Origin: Variovorax sp. S12S4
GTDB lineage: Bacteria; Pseudomonadota; Gammaproteobacteria; Burkholderiales; Burkholderiaceae_C
Assembly: GCF_023195515.1 (NCBI RefSeq)
Contig: NZ_JALPKR020000002.1
Coordinates: 3,077,001-3,141,000 of the forward strand
Length of the DNA stretch: 64,000 nt
Reading direction: 5' to 3'
The notes below the pieces were generated by a model, which did no database searches, was not told where the DNA came from, and saw only the letters and a list, made by a program, of their open reading frames with translations. Made by a program: the position numbers and the translations under genes. This document shows positions 15,699 to 25,087 of this stretch, piece after piece. The stretch's first letter is position 1. The number at the start of each line of letters is the position of its first letter.

Positions 15699-17021
15699 AT
15701 GACACTGAAAGCAGCCCCCGCCCGTCTCTCCACGACTTCAGCCAGCTTCGACGCTGAATTCAAGGCGCGGCTGCATTGGTCCGCCGACGCGGACGCGGCC
15801 ATCGAGAAGGTGGTGGCCGACATCCTGGCCGACGTGCAGAAGCGGGGCGACGATGCGGTGCTGGAGTACACCAACCGCTTCGACAAGCTCGGTGCCAAGA
15901 CACTGCCCGAACTGGAGTTGACGCAAGCTGAGCTGAAGGCCGCCTTCGAATCGCTGCCCGCCGCGCAGCGGAACGCGCTTGAAGCCGCCGCGCGCCGTGT
16001 GCGCAGCTACCACGAGGCCCAGAAGAAGGCGAGCGGCGAAAGCTGGAGCTATCGCGATGCCGACGGCACGCTGCTCGGCCAGAAGGTCACGCCGCTCGAT
16101 CGCGTCGGCATCTATGTGCCGGGCGGCAAGGCAGCCTATCCGTCGAGCGTGCTGATGAACGCGATTCCGGCGCACGTGGCCGGCGTGGCCGAAATCATCA
16201 TGGTGGTTCCGACGCCGCGTGGCGAGAAGAACCCGCTCGTGCTTGCCGCCGCCTACGTGGCCGGCGTGACGCGCGGCTTCACCATCGGCGGCGCGCAAGC
16301 CGTGGCCGCGCTGGCCTACGGCACTGCCACCATTCCCGCGGTCGACAAGATCACCGGCCCGGGCAACGCCTATGTGGCGGCCGCCAAGCGCCGCGTGTTC
16401 GGCACCGTGGGCATCGACATGATCGCGGGGCCGAGTGAAATTCTCGTTCTGGCCGACGGCACCACGCCGCCCGACTGGGTGGCCATGGACCTGTTCAGCC
16501 AGGCCGAGCACGACGAGCTCGCACAGAGCATCCTGCTGTGCCCCGACGCAGCGTATATCGACCGCGTGCAGGCCGAAATCGATCGCCTGCTGCCCGCCAT
16601 GCCGCGCGCCGAAATCATTGCCGCCTCGCTCAGTGGCCGCGGCGCGCTCATCCATACGAAGAGCATGGAAGAGGCCTGCGAGATCAGCAACCGCATCGCC
16701 CCCGAACACCTGGAAGTCAGCAGCAGCGAGCCGAACCGCTGGGAGCCGCTGCTGCGCCATGCCGGCGCGATCTTCCTTGGCTCCTTCACCAGCGAAAGCC
16801 TCGGCGACTACTGCGCCGGCCCGAACCACGTGCTGCCGACCAGCGGCACGGCACGTTTTTCGAGCCCGCTCGGCGTCTACGATTTTCAGAAGCGTTCGAG
16901 CCTCATCGAAGTGAGCGAAGCCGGGGCCCAGGTGCTCGGCCCTATTGCGGTGACGCTGGCTGAAGGCGAGGGTCTGCAGGCGCACGCCGAAGCTGCGCGG
17001 ATGCGCCTGCGCAAGATTTGA
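15699..17021 (+). CDS. hisD: Histidinol dehydrogenase
   Basis: HisD performs the last two oxidations, L-histidinol to L-histidine, using NAD and zinc. The 440-residue protein has the typical [19 protein letters not shown] segment, the NAD-site [15 protein letters not shown], the [14 protein letters not shown] segment, the zinc and catalytic segment [14 protein letters not shown] and the late [15 protein letters not shown] motif. The ATG at 15699 gives the normal length. It lies 20 bases after hisG. Confidence 0.97.
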   Translation: MTLKAAPARLSTTSASFDAEFKARLHWSADADAAIEKVVADILADVQKRGDDAVLEYTNRFDKLGAKTLPELELTQAELKAAFESLPAAQRNALEAAARRVRSYHEAQKKASGESWSYRDADGTLLGQKVTPLDRVGIYVPGGKAAYPSSVLMNAIPAHVAGVAEIIMVVPTPRGEKNPLVLAAAYVAGVTRGFTIGGAQAVAALAYGTATIPAVDKITGPGNAYVAAAKRRVFGTVGIDMIAGPSEILVLADGTTPPDWVAMDLFSQAEHDELAQSILLCPDAAYIDRVQAEIDRLLPAMPRAEIIAASLSGRGALIHTKSMEEACEISNRIAPEHLEVSSSEPNRWEPLLRHAGAIFLGSFTSESLGDYCAGPNHVLPTSGTARFSSPLGVYDFQKRSSLIEVSEAGAQVLGPIAVTLAEGEGLQAHAEAARMRLRKI

Positions 17022-17061
17022 AGTTTCATAAATAGAAAACCGCTCGGGAGGAGCAAGCCAG

Positions 17062-17889
17062 ATGATTCATCGTCTTCATAGGTCGCGTTTTTTCAGATTT
17101 ACCGCAGGCCTGGTGGCAGGCGCGGCTTTGCTCGGCGCCTGCAGCCAGATGCCGCAGGCGCCGCGCAACGAGTCGGCCGCCCTGTCCGCAACGCCCAGTG
17201 CCGCCGCCGCTGCCGCGCCGGCACAGCTTGGCACCCAGTGGGGCGAGGGCATCGAATCGAAGACCCGCACGGTCAATGCGAAGCGGATCTCGGCGCAGCC
17301 CGACGAAGTGGCCTTGCTGGGCTACAACGAGGCCTCCACCGTGCGGCGCGAGGCCGGCAACAACCCCGAGCGCCGGCTCAACCTGCAGCTGGCGCAGGGC
17401 GATGTCGAATGGTCGGTGCTGGATGAGAACGGCCGGCCCTTGCCGATGCAGCGTGCACGCCGCAGCAGCAGCGAGATGTTCCGACTCGCGGGCATCGAAG
17501 GCGCGCGCTATACGCTGCGCTTTCGCAACCTCAGCGACCGAAGCTACGAAGTGATCGCCACCGTCGACGGCCTGGACGTGCTGAACGGCAAGCCCGGCAG
17601 CCTGCGCAACGGCGGCTATGTGCTGGGCCCGCAGCAGGTGCTCGACATCGAGGGCTTCCGCAAGAGCCAGAGCGAGGTCGCGGCCTTCCGTTTTGCCGCT
17701 CCGGGCCGCGCCTATGCGGCGAACACCGAGGCAGGCGACGTGCGCAACATCGGCGTGATCGGCGCTGCGCTGTTCGAGCTCGAGTTGCCCGAGGCACAAC
17801 GCCGTCCGCGTCGCAATGCCGCGCCAGTGCAGCCTAGCGCCTTCCCGGCCGACGAGGCGTTTGCGCCGCCGCCGCGCTACCGCAAGTAA
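17062..17889 (+). CDS. Predicted lipoprotein of unknown function
   Basis: The 275-residue protein has a basic N-terminus (MIHRLHRSRFFR), a hydrophobic stretch and a clear lipobox LLGAC, so it should be a lipoprotein anchored at Cys27. An alanine- and proline-rich linker follows, then a beta-rich domain (about 65-250) and a proline-rich tail ending APPPRYRK. I do not recognise the family. It interrupts the histidine operon between hisD and hisC and is only four bases from the next small exported-protein gene, suggesting the two act together. A role in histidine synthesis is unlikely. Base composition matches the neighbours. Confidence 0.8.
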   Translation: MIHRLHRSRFFRFTAGLVAGAALLGACSQMPQAPRNESAALSATPSAAAAAAPAQLGTQWGEGIESKTRTVNAKRISAQPDEVALLGYNEASTVRREAGNNPERRLNLQLAQGDVEWSVLDENGRPLPMQRARRSSSEMFRLAGIEGARYTLRFRNLSDRSYEVIATVDGLDVLNGKPGSLRNGGYVLGPQQVLDIEGFRKSQSEVAAFRFAAPGRAYAANTEAGDVRNIGVIGAALFELELPEAQRRPRRNAAPVQPSAFPADEAFAPPPRYRK

Positions 17890-17893
17890 CGAC

Positions 17894-18265
17894 ATGAGCC
17901 GTGCCGCCGTCCTGCTGCTGCCGCGCCTTTCGGTGCTGTTGCTCGCACTGGCGGCCGGTGCCGGCGCGCAGGCCATGAGCATCCGCGAATTGCGCACGCT
18001 CGAAGCCAACGAGAAAGACGGCAAGGCCTACGCGAGCTACTACCTCGTCGGCGTGCTCGAAGGCCTGCGCGAAGGCGTGGAGGCATCGCAGCGCAACGGG
18101 CAAAAGCCCGTCTTCTGCGTTGAAGGCCGCCGCCTCGAGCCGTCGATGGCGCGCTCCCTCTATCAAACCGAGCTGACCCGCAACGCCGACAGCTATGAAG
18201 CCGACATGCCCGTGCAATTGGTCATGTCCGGCGCCCTCAAGAACAGCTACCGCTGCACCCGATGA
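17894..18265 (+). CDS. Small exported protein, possibly Rap1a/Tai-like
   Basis: The 123-residue protein has a signal peptide (MSRAAVLLLPRLSVLLLALA, cleavage after GAQA) and a compact domain with YYLVGVLEGLREGVE and two cysteines (in PVFCVEG and NSYRCTR) that could form a disulfide. The YLVGVLEGL pattern and the cysteine placement recall Rap1a/Tai-type immunity domains, but the resemblance is weak and unverified. Its stop overlaps the hisC start (ATGA), so it is translated together with histidine genes. It starts four bases after the lipoprotein gene. Confidence 0.75.
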   Translation: MSRAAVLLLPRLSVLLLALAAGAGAQAMSIRELRTLEANEKDGKAYASYYLVGVLEGLREGVEASQRNGQKPVFCVEGRRLEPSMARSLYQTELTRNADSYEADMPVQLVMSGALKNSYRCTR

Positions 18266-19350
18266 CCACTTCGCCTACCGCCCGCCCGATCGACCGCATC
18301 CGCTCCGACGTGCAGTCCATGCACGCCTATGCGGTGCAGGACGCGCGCGGCTTCGTCAAGCTCGACGCCATGGAGAACCCGTTCGGCCTGCCGCCGGCAT
18401 TGCAGGCCGAGCTCGGCGCACGGCTGGGCGCGCTGGCGCTCAACCGCTACCCGGGCGAGCGGGGAGGCGACCTGCAGCGCGCGCTGGCCGCGCATGCGCA
18501 CATGCCCGAAGGTTTCGCGCTGATGCTGGGCAACGGCTCCGACGAACTGATTTCGCTCCTGGCCATTGCCTGCGATGTGCCGGGCGCCACGTTGCTTGCT
18601 CCCGTGCCCGGCTTCGTGATGTACGCCATGAGCGCCCAACTGCAGGGCCTGCGCTTCGCCGGCGTGCCGCTCACGGCCGATTTCGAACTCGACGAGGCGG
18701 CGATGCTCGCTGCCATTGCGCGCGAGAAGCCGGCCATCGTGTACCTGGCCTATCCGAACAACCCCACCGCCAACCTCTGGGACGATGCCGTCATCGAGAA
18801 GATCGTCGAGGCCCAGGGCGCGCAGGGCGGCCTGGTGGTGATCGACGAGGCCTACCAGCCCTTTGCCGCCAGGAGCTACATCGACCGCATCGCGCGGCAC
18901 GGCCATGTGCTGCTGATGCGCACGCTCAGCAAGTTCGGCCTGGCCGGCATCCGCCTCGGCTACCTCATGGGACCGGCCGAACTGATCGCGCAGATCGACA
19001 AGGTGCGCCCGCCCTACAACATCAGCGTGCTCAACTGCGAATGCGCGCTGTTCGCGCTCGAGCATGCCGAAGTGTTCGAGGCCCAGGCCCGGCAGATCCG
19101 CGAGGAGCGCCACCGCCTCATGATGGGGCTGGGCCGGCTCGCGGGCGTGAAGACGTGGCCGAGCGACGCCAACATGATCCTCGTGCGGGTGCCCGATGCC
19201 GCCAAGACCTTCGAGGGCATGAAAGCACACGGGATTCTGGTGAAGAACGTTTCTAAAATGCACGAACTGCTCGCAAATTGCCTGCGCCTCACCGTCGGAA
19301 CGTCCGACGAGAATGCGCGGATGCTCGCGGCACTCGAAGCCTCACTATGA
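18262..19350 (+). CDS. hisC: Histidinol-phosphate aminotransferase
   Basis: HisC transfers an amino group from glutamate to imidazole-acetol phosphate. The 362-residue PLP enzyme of fold type I has [10 protein letters not shown], the cofactor aspartate in [10 protein letters not shown], and the Schiff-base Lys224 in [15 protein letters not shown]. Its ATG overlaps the preceding stop, and its own stop overlaps hisB (CTATGA). Confidence 0.97.
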   Translation: MTTSPTARPIDRIRSDVQSMHAYAVQDARGFVKLDAMENPFGLPPALQAELGARLGALALNRYPGERGGDLQRALAAHAHMPEGFALMLGNGSDELISLLAIACDVPGATLLAPVPGFVMYAMSAQLQGLRFAGVPLTADFELDEAAMLAAIAREKPAIVYLAYPNNPTANLWDDAVIEKIVEAQGAQGGLVVIDEAYQPFAARSYIDRIARHGHVLLMRTLSKFGLAGIRLGYLMGPAELIAQIDKVRPPYNISVLNCECALFALEHAEVFEAQARQIREERHRLMMGLGRLAGVKTWPSDANMILVRVPDAAKTFEGMKAHGILVKNVSKMHELLANCLRLTVGTSDENARMLAALEASL

Positions 19351-19970
19351 CCACCCCCCAAACCACCGACACGGGCACCGCCGCGCGCACCGCATCGGTC
19401 ACGCGCAACACAGCCGAAACCAAGATCACCGTCAGCGTCAACCTCGACGGCACGGGCAAGGCCAAGCTCTCCACCGGCATCGGCTTTTTCGACCACATGC
19501 TCGACCAGATCGCCCGCCACGGCCTGATTGACCTCGACATCGACTGCCAGGGCGACCTGCACATCGACGGCCACCATACCGTGGAAGACGTGGGCATTAC
19601 CCTCGGCCAGGCGGTTGCCAAGGCTGTGGGCGACAAGAAGGGCATTCGCCGCTACGGGCATGCCTATGTGCCGCTTGACGAGGCGCTGAGCCGCGTGGTC
19701 ATCGACTTTTCGGGCCGCCCGGGTCTGGTGATGCACGTGCCGTTTACCAGCGGCATGATCGGCACCTTCGACAGCCAGCTCACCTACGAGTTCTTCCAGG
19801 GCTTCGTCAACCACGCCTTCGTCACGTTGCACATCGACAACCTGAAGGGCGTGAACGCGCACCACCAGTGCGAAACGGTGTTCAAGGCCTTTGCACGCGC
19901 AATGCGCGGCGCGCTGGAGCTCGATCCGCGCTCCGTGGGCGTCATCCCCTCGACCAAGGGTTCGCTCTGA
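19347..19970 (+). CDS. hisB: Imidazoleglycerol-phosphate dehydratase
   Basis: This is the monofunctional IGPD of 207 residues, lacking the histidinol-phosphatase domain fused in enterobacteria. Metal-binding histidine motifs are present in [24 protein letters not shown], and, near the C-terminus, FVNHAF and NAHHQCE. It begins within the hisC stop. A separate histidinol-phosphatase must be encoded elsewhere. Confidence 0.96.
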   Translation: MTTPQTTDTGTAARTASVTRNTAETKITVSVNLDGTGKAKLSTGIGFFDHMLDQIARHGLIDLDIDCQGDLHIDGHHTVEDVGITLGQAVAKAVGDKKGIRRYGHAYVPLDEALSRVVIDFSGRPGLVMHVPFTSGMIGTFDSQLTYEFFQGFVNHAFVTLHIDNLKGVNAHHQCETVFKAFARAMRGALELDPRSVGVIPSTKGSL

Positions 19971-19989
19971 AAATCTCCAGCGAACAGCT

Positions 19990-20646
19990 ATGAAATCTGT
20001 AGCAAATACCGTCGCAGTCGTCGACTACGGCATGGGCAACCTGCATTCGGTGTCGCAGGCCGTGCGGCATGCGGCCGACCAGGTGGGAGTCGAGGTTTTC
20101 GTCACCTCCGATCCCGAGGGGGTGCGCAAGGCCACCCGCGTGGTGCTGCCGGGCCAGGGCGCCATGCCCGACTGCATGCGCGAGCTGCGCGATTCCGGCC
20201 TGCAGGAGTCGGTGCTCGAGGCTGCGGCGAACAAGCCGCTCTTCGGCGTGTGCGTGGGCATGCAAATGCTGCTGTCGCGCAGCGACGAAGGGCCGACGGA
20301 CGGCCTGGGCCTGATTCCCGGCGAGGTCGTCAAGTTCGATCTGGCCGGCCGTCTGCAGCCCGACGGCAGCCGTTTCAAGGTGCCCCAGATGGGCTGGAAC
20401 CAGGTGCGCCAAGCCCGGCCGCACGCCGTGTGGGCGGGCATTCCCGACCAGAGCTACTTCTACTTCGTGCACAGCTTCTACGCACGGCCGGCGGACTCCC
20501 GGCACAGCGTGGGCGAGGCGGATTACGGGGCATGCTTTACCGCAGCCATCGCACGCGATAACATTTTTGCCACCCAGTTCCACCCGGAGAAGAGTGCGGA
20601 CCACGGGTTGCAGCTGTACCGAAATTTCCTCCACTGGAATCCCTGA
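19990..20646 (+). CDS. hisH: Imidazole glycerol phosphate synthase, glutaminase subunit
   Basis: HisH is the class-I glutaminase that feeds ammonia to HisF. The 218-residue protein begins with [14 protein letters not shown] and has the nucleophile Cys88 in FGVCVGMQM, with His198 and Glu200 in QFHPEKS completing the triad. The ATG lies within a 17-base GCTATGAAATCTGTAGC palindrome (19987-20003), whose bases also encode the first residues MKSVA. Confidence 0.96.
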   Translation: MKSVANTVAVVDYGMGNLHSVSQAVRHAADQVGVEVFVTSDPEGVRKATRVVLPGQGAMPDCMRELRDSGLQESVLEAAANKPLFGVCVGMQMLLSRSDEGPTDGLGLIPGEVVKFDLAGRLQPDGSRFKVPQMGWNQVRQARPHAVWAGIPDQSYFYFVHSFYARPADSRHSVGEADYGACFTAAIARDNIFATQFHPEKSADHGLQLYRNFLHWNP

Positions 20647-20709
20647 CCTTATATTTCCGACCGGGCCGAACCTTCCTCAGCCCGGATTCCGCACACTCGC
20701 GTCACTTCC

Positions 20710-21453
20710 ATGCTCCTCATTCCCGCCATTGATCTCAAAGACGGCCATTGCGTTCGCCTCAAACAGGGCGACATGGACCAGTCCACCATCTTCAGCGAAG
20801 ACCCCGCCGCCATGGCGCGCAAGTGGGTCGAGGCCGGCGCGCGGCGGCTGCACCTGGTCGATCTGAATGGCGCCTTCGCCGGAAAGCCGCAGAACCACGC
20901 GGCCATCAAGGCGATCCTGCGCGAAGTGGGCGACGACATTCCGGTGCAGCTGGGCGGCGGCATCCGCGACCTGGACACCATCGAGCGCTACATCGACGAC
21001 GGCCTGCGCTACGTGATCATCGGCACCGCCGCGGTCAAGAACCCCGGCTTCCTGAAGGACGCCTGCGTGGCCTTCGGCGGCCACATCATCGTGGGGCTCG
21101 ACGCCAAGGACGGCAAGGTGGCCACCGACGGCTGGAGCAAGCTCACGGGCCACGAGGTGGCCGACCTGGGCAAGAAGTTCGAGGACTACGGCGTCGAATC
21201 GATCATCTACACCGACATCGGCCGCGACGGCATGCTGTCGGGCATCAACATCGATGCGACCGTGAAGCTCGCGCAGGCGCTGACCATTCCGGTGATCGCC
21301 TCGGGCGGCCTGTCGAACATGGCCGACATCGACCAGCTTTGCGCGGTCGAGTCCGAAGGCGTCGAAGGCGTGATCTGCGGCCGCGCCATCTATTCGGGCG
21401 ACCTCGACTTCGCCGCCGCGCAAGCCCGCGCGGACGAACTCGCCGGCGTCTGA
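20710..21453 (+). CDS. hisA: ProFAR isomerase (HisA)
   Basis: HisA isomerises ProFAR to PRFAR. The 247-residue TIM barrel begins [16 protein letters not shown], carrying the catalytic aspartate of the first half-barrel. [12 protein letters not shown] and [14 protein letters not shown] complete the phosphate-binding and catalytic sites. It starts 63 bases after hisH. Confidence 0.97.
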
Positions 21454-21473
21454 CGCCTCTTGTGTAGCGCGGC

Positions 21474-22649
21474 GTGCTCTCCGCGCTTGCCATTGCCAAC
21501 TACCGGTCGCTGCGCCAGCTGACGGTGCCGCTCGGCCGGCTCACGGTGGTGACAGGGCCCAACGGCAGCGGCAAATCCAGCGTGTACCGCGCGATGCGGC
21601 TCCTGGCCGACATCGCCAATGGCGGCGTGATCCGCTCGCTGGTGCGCGAAGGCGGGCTTGCTTCCACCCTCTGGGCCGGCCCCGAGCGCTTTTCAGCCGC
21701 CATGCTGCGCGGCGATACCCCGGTGCAGGGCACCGTGCGCACCGAGCCCGTGAACCTGCGGCTTGGGTTCTCCGGCGTCGAGACGACTGACTTTGGCTAC
21801 GCCATCGACATCGGCCTGCCGGTGCCGCGCGAAACAGCCTTCGGCGGAGATCCCGAAATCAAGCGCGAAGCCATCTGGAGCGGCCCGGTGCTGCGGCCCG
21901 CCACCCAGCTGGTCGACCGCAAGGGCGCCTCGCTGCGGCTGCGCGGCGAGCGCAGCGGAAGCTGGGAGCCTGTGGGCCGGCCCATCGCCCAGTTCGCCAG
22001 CATGATGACGGAGTACGCCGATCCGCATGCCGCGCCCGAGATGCTCACGCTGCGCGAGCAGATGCGCTCCTGGCGCTTCTACGACCACTTCCGCTCCGAC
22101 GCCGATGCGCCCGCACGCCAGCCGCAGCTCGGCACCTACACGCCGGTGCTCGCCAACGATGGCGCCGATTTGGCCGCCGCGCTCCAGACCATTCGCGAGA
22201 TTGGCGACAGCAGTGCGCTCGACCGCGCCGTGGACGACGCGTTTCCCGGTGCGCGCATCCAGGTGCGGGTGAACGAAGACCGCTTCGAAACGCTGATGCA
22301 CCAGCACGGCCTGCTCCGGCCGTTGACGGCGGCGGAGCTTTCCGATGGCACCCTGCGCTACCTGCTCTGGATCGCTGCGCTCCTCACGCCCCGGCCGCCG
22401 GCGCTGCTGGTGCTCAACGAGCCCGAGACCAGCCTGCACCCCGACCTGTTGCCCGCGCTCGGGCGGTTGATCGCGCAGGCCGCGCGCGGGTCGCAGATCA
22501 TCGTCGTGTCGCATGCCCCGCGGCTGATTGCCGCGCTCGAGGACAGCGACGACCTGCAATCGGTGGTGCTCGAGAAGCGCTTCGGCGAAACCCGCATCGC
22601 CAACCTCGACATGAGCGAGATACCGCACTGGGCCTGGCCGGCGCGCTAA
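21474..22649 (+). CDS. Stand-alone AAA/ABC-type ATPase, RecF-like
   Basis: The 391-residue protein has an N-terminal Walker A GPNGSGKSS (28-36) after ALAIANYRSLRQL, and a late Walker B VLNEPETSLHPDLL (about 311-324) with the switch histidine in IIVVSHAPRL. This is the AAA_21 or SMC/RecF-like arrangement also found in OLD-family ATPases, but no Toprim nuclease domain follows. Function is unknown. Relatives serve in DNA repair or in phage defence with partner nucleases, and no partner is adjacent. It starts with GTG 20 bases after hisA without a clear ribosome-binding site, and lies in a block inserted between hisA and hisF. Confidence 0.82.
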   Translation: MLSALAIANYRSLRQLTVPLGRLTVVTGPNGSGKSSVYRAMRLLADIANGGVIRSLVREGGLASTLWAGPERFSAAMLRGDTPVQGTVRTEPVNLRLGFSGVETTDFGYAIDIGLPVPRETAFGGDPEIKREAIWSGPVLRPATQLVDRKGASLRLRGERSGSWEPVGRPIAQFASMMTEYADPHAAPEMLTLREQMRSWRFYDHFRSDADAPARQPQLGTYTPVLANDGADLAAALQTIREIGDSSALDRAVDDAFPGARIQVRVNEDRFETLMHQHGLLRPLTAAELSDGTLRYLLWIAALLTPRPPALLVLNEPETSLHPDLLPALGRLIAQAARGSQIIVVSHAPRLIAALEDSDDLQSVVLEKRFGETRIANLDMSEIPHWAWPAR

Positions 22650-22661
22650 CCGCCGGCCCGC

Positions 22662-23579
22662 CTATTCGGCCTTGACCGCCATCGTCTGGATGATCGCCTG
22701 CAGCTGCGCGCTCATCGGCAGGTCGATGCTTTCTCCGGTGGGCAGCTTGCGCAGGAACCAGCGCTTGTACTGGCGCTCGATCTCGCCGTCCTGCGCCAGC
22801 ACCTGGAAGGCGTCGTTGATCACCTTGGCCAATTGCGCATCGCCCTTGCGGTACATGATGCCGTAGGGGTCGTAGGAGAGATAGTCGCCGACCACCTCGT
22901 ACTGGGCCTTGGCGGCTTCGCGCGCGATCAGGCCATGGAGCAGCACGTCGTCGGTGGCAAAGGCATCGGCCTGGCCGCTTTTCACGAGCCCGAACGAATC
23001 GGCGTGGTCGCGTGCCACCAGCAGGTCGATGCCGAGCCTGAACTTCTGCGAGAGCTCGCGCAGCGTCTTCTCGTTGGTGGTGCCCGCGGTGACGGCCACC
23101 CGCTTGCCGGCCAGATCGCGGAACGACTTGATCGGCGATCCTTTCTTTACCAGCACCTTGGTGCCCGAGACGAAGATCGTGGGCGAGAAGCTCACGCGCT
23201 TCTGCCGCTCGAGGTTGCTGGTGGTCGAACCGCATTCGAGATCGACCGTGCCGTGTTCGACCGCATCCATGCGCGAATCGGAGGTCACAGGCACCCACTT
23301 GATTGCGAGGCTCTTGTTCACTGCCTCCTCGATGGCCGTGACCAGTTCGCGGCAGAGCTCGATCGAATAGCCGATGGGTTCGTTGCGTGCATTGAGAAAG
23401 GAAAACGGCACCGACGATTCGCGGTAGCCGATGGAGACGGCGCCGCTCTCGCGCACCTTGGCCAGCGTGCCGGTGAGCGTAGGGGGCGCTTCCTGCGCCT
23501 GTGCGGAGGCTCCCATGGCAAGGGTGGCCGCCGCAAGCAGGCCGGCAATGAAAACCGGCAGCGTGGGCCTGGGCTTCAT
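22662..23579 (-). CDS. Family-3 amino-acid solute-binding protein
   Basis: The 305-residue protein has a signal peptide (cleavage near ASAQA) and the periplasmic family-3 binding-protein fold: SGAVSIGYRESSVPFSFLN at the N-domain and AVTAGTTNEKTLREL at the hinge, plus DAFATDDVLL. Such proteins usually deliver glutamate, aspartate or similar amino acids to an ABC permease. Here no ABC permease or ATPase is adjacent. The gene instead follows a secondary symporter gene by eight bases. It may serve a distant ABC system or act as a sensor. Confidence 0.88.
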   Translation of the reverse strand: MKPRPTLPVFIAGLLAAATLAMGASAQAQEAPPTLTGTLAKVRESGAVSIGYRESSVPFSFLNARNEPIGYSIELCRELVTAIEEAVNKSLAIKWVPVTSDSRMDAVEHGTVDLECGSTTSNLERQKRVSFSPTIFVSGTKVLVKKGSPIKSFRDLAGKRVAVTAGTTNEKTLRELSQKFRLGIDLLVARDHADSFGLVKSGQADAFATDDVLLHGLIAREAAKAQYEVVGDYLSYDPYGIMYRKGDAQLAKVINDAFQVLAQDGEIERQYKRWFLRKLPTGESIDLPMSAQLQAIIQTMAVKAE

Positions 23580-23587
23580 GGCGAGCC

Positions 23588-24895
23588 TCACGCGTGGGCC
23601 GGATGGGCGAGGGTGGCGGCAGCCTCCTCGTCCAGCGCCTTGGCGTTCACCTCTGCGTCGCTCTCGGAGAGCAACTGGCCCTCCCACTTGGCAACCACCG
23701 CGGTGGCAATGGAATTGCCCACCGCATTGGTGGCGGAGCGCCCCATGTCCAGGAAGGTGTCGACGCCCAGGATCAGCAGCAGGCCGGCTTCCGGAATGTC
23801 GAAGTGGTTGAGCGTGGCGGCAATCACCACCAGCGAGGCGCGCGGCACGCCGGCCATGCCCTTGGAGGTGAGCATCAGGATGAGCAGCATGGTGATCTGC
23901 GTGCTCAGCGGCATGTGGATGTTGTAGGCCTGCGCAATGAAGAGCACGGCAAAGGTGCAGTACATCATCGAGCCGTCGAGGTTGAACGAATAGCCCATCG
24001 GCATCACGAAGCTCGAGATCTTGCGCTTCACGCCGAAACGGTCGAGCGCCTGCAGGATCTTCGGGTAGGCCGCTTCCGAACTGGCCGTGGCGAACGACAG
24101 CAGAAAGGCTTCCTTGATGAGCGCCATCAGCTTGAACACCCGGCGTCCCAGGAACGACACGCCTGCAAGAATCAGCACGCCCCACAGCACAAAGAGGCCC
24201 AGGTAGAAGTCGCCCATGAAAACGGCGAACTTCAGCAGGATGCCCAGCCCGTTCGTGGCAACGGTGGCGGCCATGGCGGCGAGCACCGCAAGGGGCGCCA
24301 GCTTCATCACGTAGCCGGTGATCTTGAGCATCGCGTGGGAGAGCTCGTCGATGGCGGCCACCAGCGTCTTGGCCTTGTCGCCGAGCGAAGCGAGCGCCAC
24401 GCCGAAGAACATCGAGAACACCACGATCTGCAGGATCTCGTTGTTGGCCATGGCCTCGGCAAAAGACTTGGGCACCAGGTGGCTCACGAAATCCTTGAGG
24501 GTGAACTTCGCGGTGGCCAGGTTGGCCGAGGCGCCGATGTCCGGCAGCGGCAGCCCCAGGTTCTCGCCCGGCTTCAGAAGGTTGGCCATCACCAGGCCGA
24601 TGAGCAGCGAGATGAGCGAGGCGGTAAAGAACCAGCCGAGCGACTTGCCGAACACGCGGCCCACCGACTTGGCGTCGCCCATGTGCGCAATGCCCACCAC
24701 GAGCGTGGAGAACACGAGCGGGCCGATCAGCATCTTGATGAGGCGCAGAAATACGTCCGACACGATCGACACGTACCCTGCAATCTGCGCAGCCGCTTTC
24801 TTGTCCGGAAAGCTCGTGAAGATCATGTAGCCGACAAAAATGCCGAGCACCATGGCAATGAGGATCCAGATGGCGGCCGGCAGCTTTTTCTTCAT
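23588..24895 (-). CDS. Dicarboxylate/amino acid:cation symporter (DAACS family)
   Basis: The 435-residue membrane protein belongs to the GltP/DctA/GltPh family. Visible signatures are LIGPLVFSTLVVGIAHMGD, the serine-rich reentrant loop SFATASSEAAYPKIL, MGYSFNLDGSMMYC, the second reentrant loop with TSKGMAGVPRASL and the substrate and sodium site GVDTFLDMGRSATNAVGN. Substrates are likely C4-dicarboxylates or glutamate/aspartate. The ATG at 24895 has GAAGAGAAACGC upstream. It is the first gene of a two-gene minus-strand unit with the solute-binding protein. Confidence 0.92.
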   Translation of the reverse strand: MKKKLPAAIWILIAMVLGIFVGYMIFTSFPDKKAAAQIAGYVSIVSDVFLRLIKMLIGPLVFSTLVVGIAHMGDAKSVGRVFGKSLGWFFTASLISLLIGLVMANLLKPGENLGLPLPDIGASANLATAKFTLKDFVSHLVPKSFAEAMANNEILQIVVFSMFFGVALASLGDKAKTLVAAIDELSHAMLKITGYVMKLAPLAVLAAMAATVATNGLGILLKFAVFMGDFYLGLFVLWGVLILAGVSFLGRRVFKLMALIKEAFLLSFATASSEAAYPKILQALDRFGVKRKISSFVMPMGYSFNLDGSMMYCTFAVLFIAQAYNIHMPLSTQITMLLILMLTSKGMAGVPRASLVVIAATLNHFDIPEAGLLLILGVDTFLDMGRSATNAVGNSIATAVVAKWEGQLLSESDAEVNAKALDEEAAATLAHPAHA

Positions 24896-25087
24896 GCGTT
24901 TCTCTTCGATGTGTAGGTATGGTTTTAGGTTGCGCGCGGACCTGCCGGCGGCTCTTCTTTGTGCGGCGGCAAAAGGGTATCCAAGAAGGCCCCCTGCGTG
25001 CAACCAGCAGCACCACGGCTTCGATGAGGTCTTAAGTGTCCATTGCCGCTTTCGGCTGCGGGAATTTCCGCTGCCTACAATTCCCGC

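Noticed and set aside
22662..25016. Fusion of the symporter and the binding protein in one minus-strand frame
   Set aside because: The long frame reads the symporter region out of its true frame. The binding protein has its own ATG and signal peptide at 23579.
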